Shown: positions 12,144 to 13,653 of the stretch, one piece after another
Numbering within the stretch: the stretch's first letter is position 1
Layout of the letters: each line of letters opens with the position of its first letter
Source: Nesterenkonia populi
GTDB lineage: Bacteria > Actinomycetota > Actinomycetes > Actinomycetales > Micrococcaceae
Reading direction: 5' to 3'
Assembly: GCF_007994735.1 (NCBI RefSeq)
Contig: NZ_VOIL01000002.1
Span: 1 to 13,653 of the forward strand
Length of the DNA stretch: 13,653 bases
Translations under genes and position numbers: made by a program
The notes under the pieces: model-generated
The model's input: the letters and a program-made list of their open reading frames with translations, nothing else
Told to the model about the DNA's origin: nothing
The model's database searches: none

Positions 12144-13397
12144 ATGACCAAGCGACGCTCTAATCACGAAGGCACAGGCACATACAAGGTCTCAGATGGT
12201 CGATGGCGCTCTGACGTCACCATCGGGAAAGACCCTGTTACTAAGAAGCGGATACGCCGGCCCGTCTACGGACGGACATCTGCAGAGTGCGCGGCGAACC
12301 GTCGCAAACTGCTGCGCGAAGTCGAAGACAACAAGGTGGTGCTGACCAAGCCTCCGACACTTGCTGAGTGGCTCCATCACTGGCTCGAGAAGATCCAACG
12401 TCCAGGGCTCGAGTATCAGACCTGGGAGGGCTACGAGTCCTCGATCCGCAATCATATGCTGCCATCTGCCATCGCCAGCTCTCAGCTGGACAAGATCACC
12501 GCAAAGCAGATCGAAGACCTCTACGCCTCAATGCGGAAGTCAGGTCTGCGCGCCGGCACTGTGAGGCAGACGCACAGCATTCTCTCGGTAGCGTTCAAAG
12601 AGGCCTTGAAGCGCGACAAGATCGCGGTCAATCCTATGGACAAAGTCAGCAGGCCGGTTGAGTCGAAGGACGAGGTGTTCCGGCCCAAAGTGCTCACCAG
12701 CTCCGATGCCCGAAAGATCATGAAAGCTGCCGATGAGCTGCCGCTGGAGCAGGGCGTCCGCTGGATGTTCTCACTCAGCTACGGGCCTCGTCAGTCTGAG
12801 GTCCTCGGTCTGGGCTGGGACTGCGTCGACTTCGACAACGCCAAGATCGATCTGAAGCGCAAGCTCTACGCGCGGAAATTCGAGCATGGCTGCAACTCCG
12901 GTGGTCCCGTCTGCGGCAAGAAGCCGCAGTTCTGTCCTGAACGCACCGGGGGAGGGCTGTTCTTCGGAGTGCCCAAGTCAGAGAGCGGTTTCCGCTCATA
13001 CCCGCTGCCCGGGGAGCTCAAGGAGAAGATGCAGGCACTGTGGGCTAAGCACATCATCCTCTGTGAGCAGGAGGGTGAGCGTCGCCAACCCTATCGCGAT
13101 CCGAACGGTGTCGAGGTCGACCTGGTCTTCTGCCAACGCAACGGTCGGCCGTATCAGCCGTCGAACGATTCCAGCGCATGGAAGCGGTTCATCGAGCGCA
13201 CTGGAGTCGACGCAGTGCGACTACATGATGCCCGGCATACCTCTGCCACGATGCTGCTCGAGCTCGGCGTCCAGCCGCGTGTAGTCATGGAGATCATGGG
13301 CTGGTCCAACATGGCGATGCTAAACCGCTATCAGCATGCGCTCGACGACGTGAAGAAGGACACCGCCGACAAGCTCTCCGCCGCACTGTGGGGATGA
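12144..13397 (+). CDS. int: Tyrosine recombinase (integrase)
   Basis: 417 residues, normal for a phage-type integrase. The N-terminus (about 10-50) resembles an AP2-like arm-binding domain (GTYKVSDGRWRSDVTI). The core-binding SAM-like domain is at about 70-165. The catalytic domain has R216 (YGPRQSEVLGL), K278 (GVPKSESGFRSYPLP), H361-x2-R364 (LHDARHT), W387 (MGWSN) at the second His/Trp position, and nucleophile Y396 (NRYQH). All are present, so it should be active. Between the Arg and Lys lies an insertion with C250, C257 and C264 (HGC...CGKKPQFCP), seen in many actinobacterial integrases. The start ATG has only a weak site (AGGG at about 10 bases) and is 29 bases after the regulator, so coupling is likely. 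It would catalyse recombination between the 45-bp core sites, with the GGTGGCC repeats as probable arm sites. Confidence 0.95.
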   Translation: MTKRRSNHEGTGTYKVSDGRWRSDVTIGKDPVTKKRIRRPVYGRTSAECAANRRKLLREVEDNKVVLTKPPTLAEWLHHWLEKIQRPGLEYQTWEGYESSIRNHMLPSAIASSQLDKITAKQIEDLYASMRKSGLRAGTVRQTHSILSVAFKEALKRDKIAVNPMDKVSRPVESKDEVFRPKVLTSSDARKIMKAADELPLEQGVRWMFSLSYGPRQSEVLGLGWDCVDFDNAKIDLKRKLYARKFEHGCNSGGPVCGKKPQFCPERTGGGLFFGVPKSESGFRSYPLPGELKEKMQALWAKHIILCEQEGERRQPYRDPNGVEVDLVFCQRNGRPYQPSNDSSAWKRFIERTGVDAVRLHDARHTSATMLLELGVQPRVVMEIMGWSNMAMLNRYQHALDDVKKDTADKLSAALWG

Positions 13398-13413
13398 AAG
13401 GGCGCACTGAGCT

Positions 13414-13432
13414 GGTGGCCATTTTGGTGGCC
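13414..13432 (+). repeat. Pair of GGTGGCC motifs: putative right integrase arm sites
   Basis: GGTGGCC at 13414-13420 and 13426-13432, with the same 12-bp period and sequence context (CTGGTGGCC-ATTTT-GGTGGCC-ATTT) as the pairs at 236-285. It starts 16 bases past the integrase stop codon and ends 117 bases before the attR core. In the excised circle it would lie on the opposite side of the core from the four left copies. Confidence 0.7.
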
Positions 13433-13549
13433 ATTTGTGTGGACGACAACGGACTACCGCGGACGACGACGATATGCAAAATATAGAAAAACCCCAGGTC
13501 AGCGACGTACACGCATTACAGCGAACTAAGGCGTAAGCCGCATCGCACA

Positions 13550-13594
13550 ACTCATAATCCTTGGGTCGCGGGTTCAAGTCCCGCACTCCCTACG
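13550..13594 (+). repeat. attR core (45-bp copy of the tRNA 3' part)
   Basis: Perfect copy of 118-162. It starts at the anticodon loop and lacks the 5' half of the tRNA, so it is not a functional tRNA gene. It marks the right end of the element; the remaining 59 bases of the window should be chromosomal and show no gene. Confidence 0.95.
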
Positions 13595-13653
13595 AGGCTG
13601 AATGGCTGTGCTGGCAGGGGTGCAGCTGTTCGACCGCAATTCGGCTTGAGCCG

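Larger units (their letters stand above)
118..13594. mobile_element. tRNA-integrated genomic island of about 13.4 kb
   Basis: Perfect 45-bp direct repeats at 118-162 and 13550-13594 bound the element, giving a unit length of 13,432 bp. It encodes a tyrosine integrase next to the right repeat, a divergent Cro/CI-type regulator and excisionase-like gene, a block of small minus-strand genes, an origin-like repeat region, and cargo (methyltransferase, DUF3644, OLD nuclease cluster, DUF5677-like). There are no recognisable virion, packaging, conjugation or primase genes, so it is neither a full prophage nor an ordinary conjugative element. A satellite-like or mobilisable island is an inference. 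Both attachment sites and the catalytic residues of the integrase are intact, so excision looks possible. Confidence 0.9.

Noticed and set aside
13398..13549. Integrase terminator before attR
   Set aside because: An A-rich stretch is present near 13476-13493 but no stable stem followed by T residues on the plus strand was found.

Overview
The window looks like a complete integrative element of about 13.4 kb sitting in a tRNA gene of a high-GC Gram-positive bacterium (Actinomycetota). The evidence for that group is the GC-rich coding, GTG/TTG starts, a tRNA without encoded CCA, and an integrase with a Cys-rich insertion of the type common in actinobacterial elements. The genus cannot be told from the sequence. 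An intact tRNA with a CAU anticodon lies at 87-160. Its last 43 bases plus two more (118-162) are repeated perfectly at 13550-13594, giving attL and attR. A tyrosine integrase is read towards attR.

Layout from the left. The tRNA, attL, a terminator and four GGTGGCC motifs (putative integrase arm sites) come first. Then come a SAM-dependent methyltransferase (minus), a DUF3644 gene broken by an in-frame amber codon (plus), and an orphan gene (plus). A gene-poor kilobase (3409-4405) follows. It holds two inverted DnaA boxes and a helically phased TGATGCA repeat array, together resembling an iteron-type replication origin. Next is a minus-strand cluster of an OLD-family ATPase/TOPRIM nuclease and two unrecognised genes, which is the best candidate here for an undescribed defence system. 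A decayed methyltransferase remnant and a DUF5677-like helical protein follow on the plus strand.

The right third is the element's control and mobility module. A minus-strand run encodes an excisionase-like protein, an unusual protein made of four tandem excisionase-type HTH domains, a Cys-rich small protein, a two-repeat acidic protein with a one-base frameshift, and a coiled-coil protein. A divergent plus-strand unit encodes a Cro/CI-type regulator and the integrase. The divergent region contains a sigma70-like promoter with an inverted repeat exactly in its spacer, and two 13-bp repeats 100 bp apart.

Taken together: integrase, excisionase and attachment sites move the element. The regulator probably sets a lysogeny-like switch. 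The left two thirds carry cargo, several pieces of which (OLD nuclease, HEPN-like DUF3644, DUF5677-like) resemble genes found in defence islands, while two cargo genes are visibly decaying. No capsid, terminase, conjugation, primase or recognisable Rep gene is visible, so the element would need a helper, or an unrecognised initiator, to replicate or spread.
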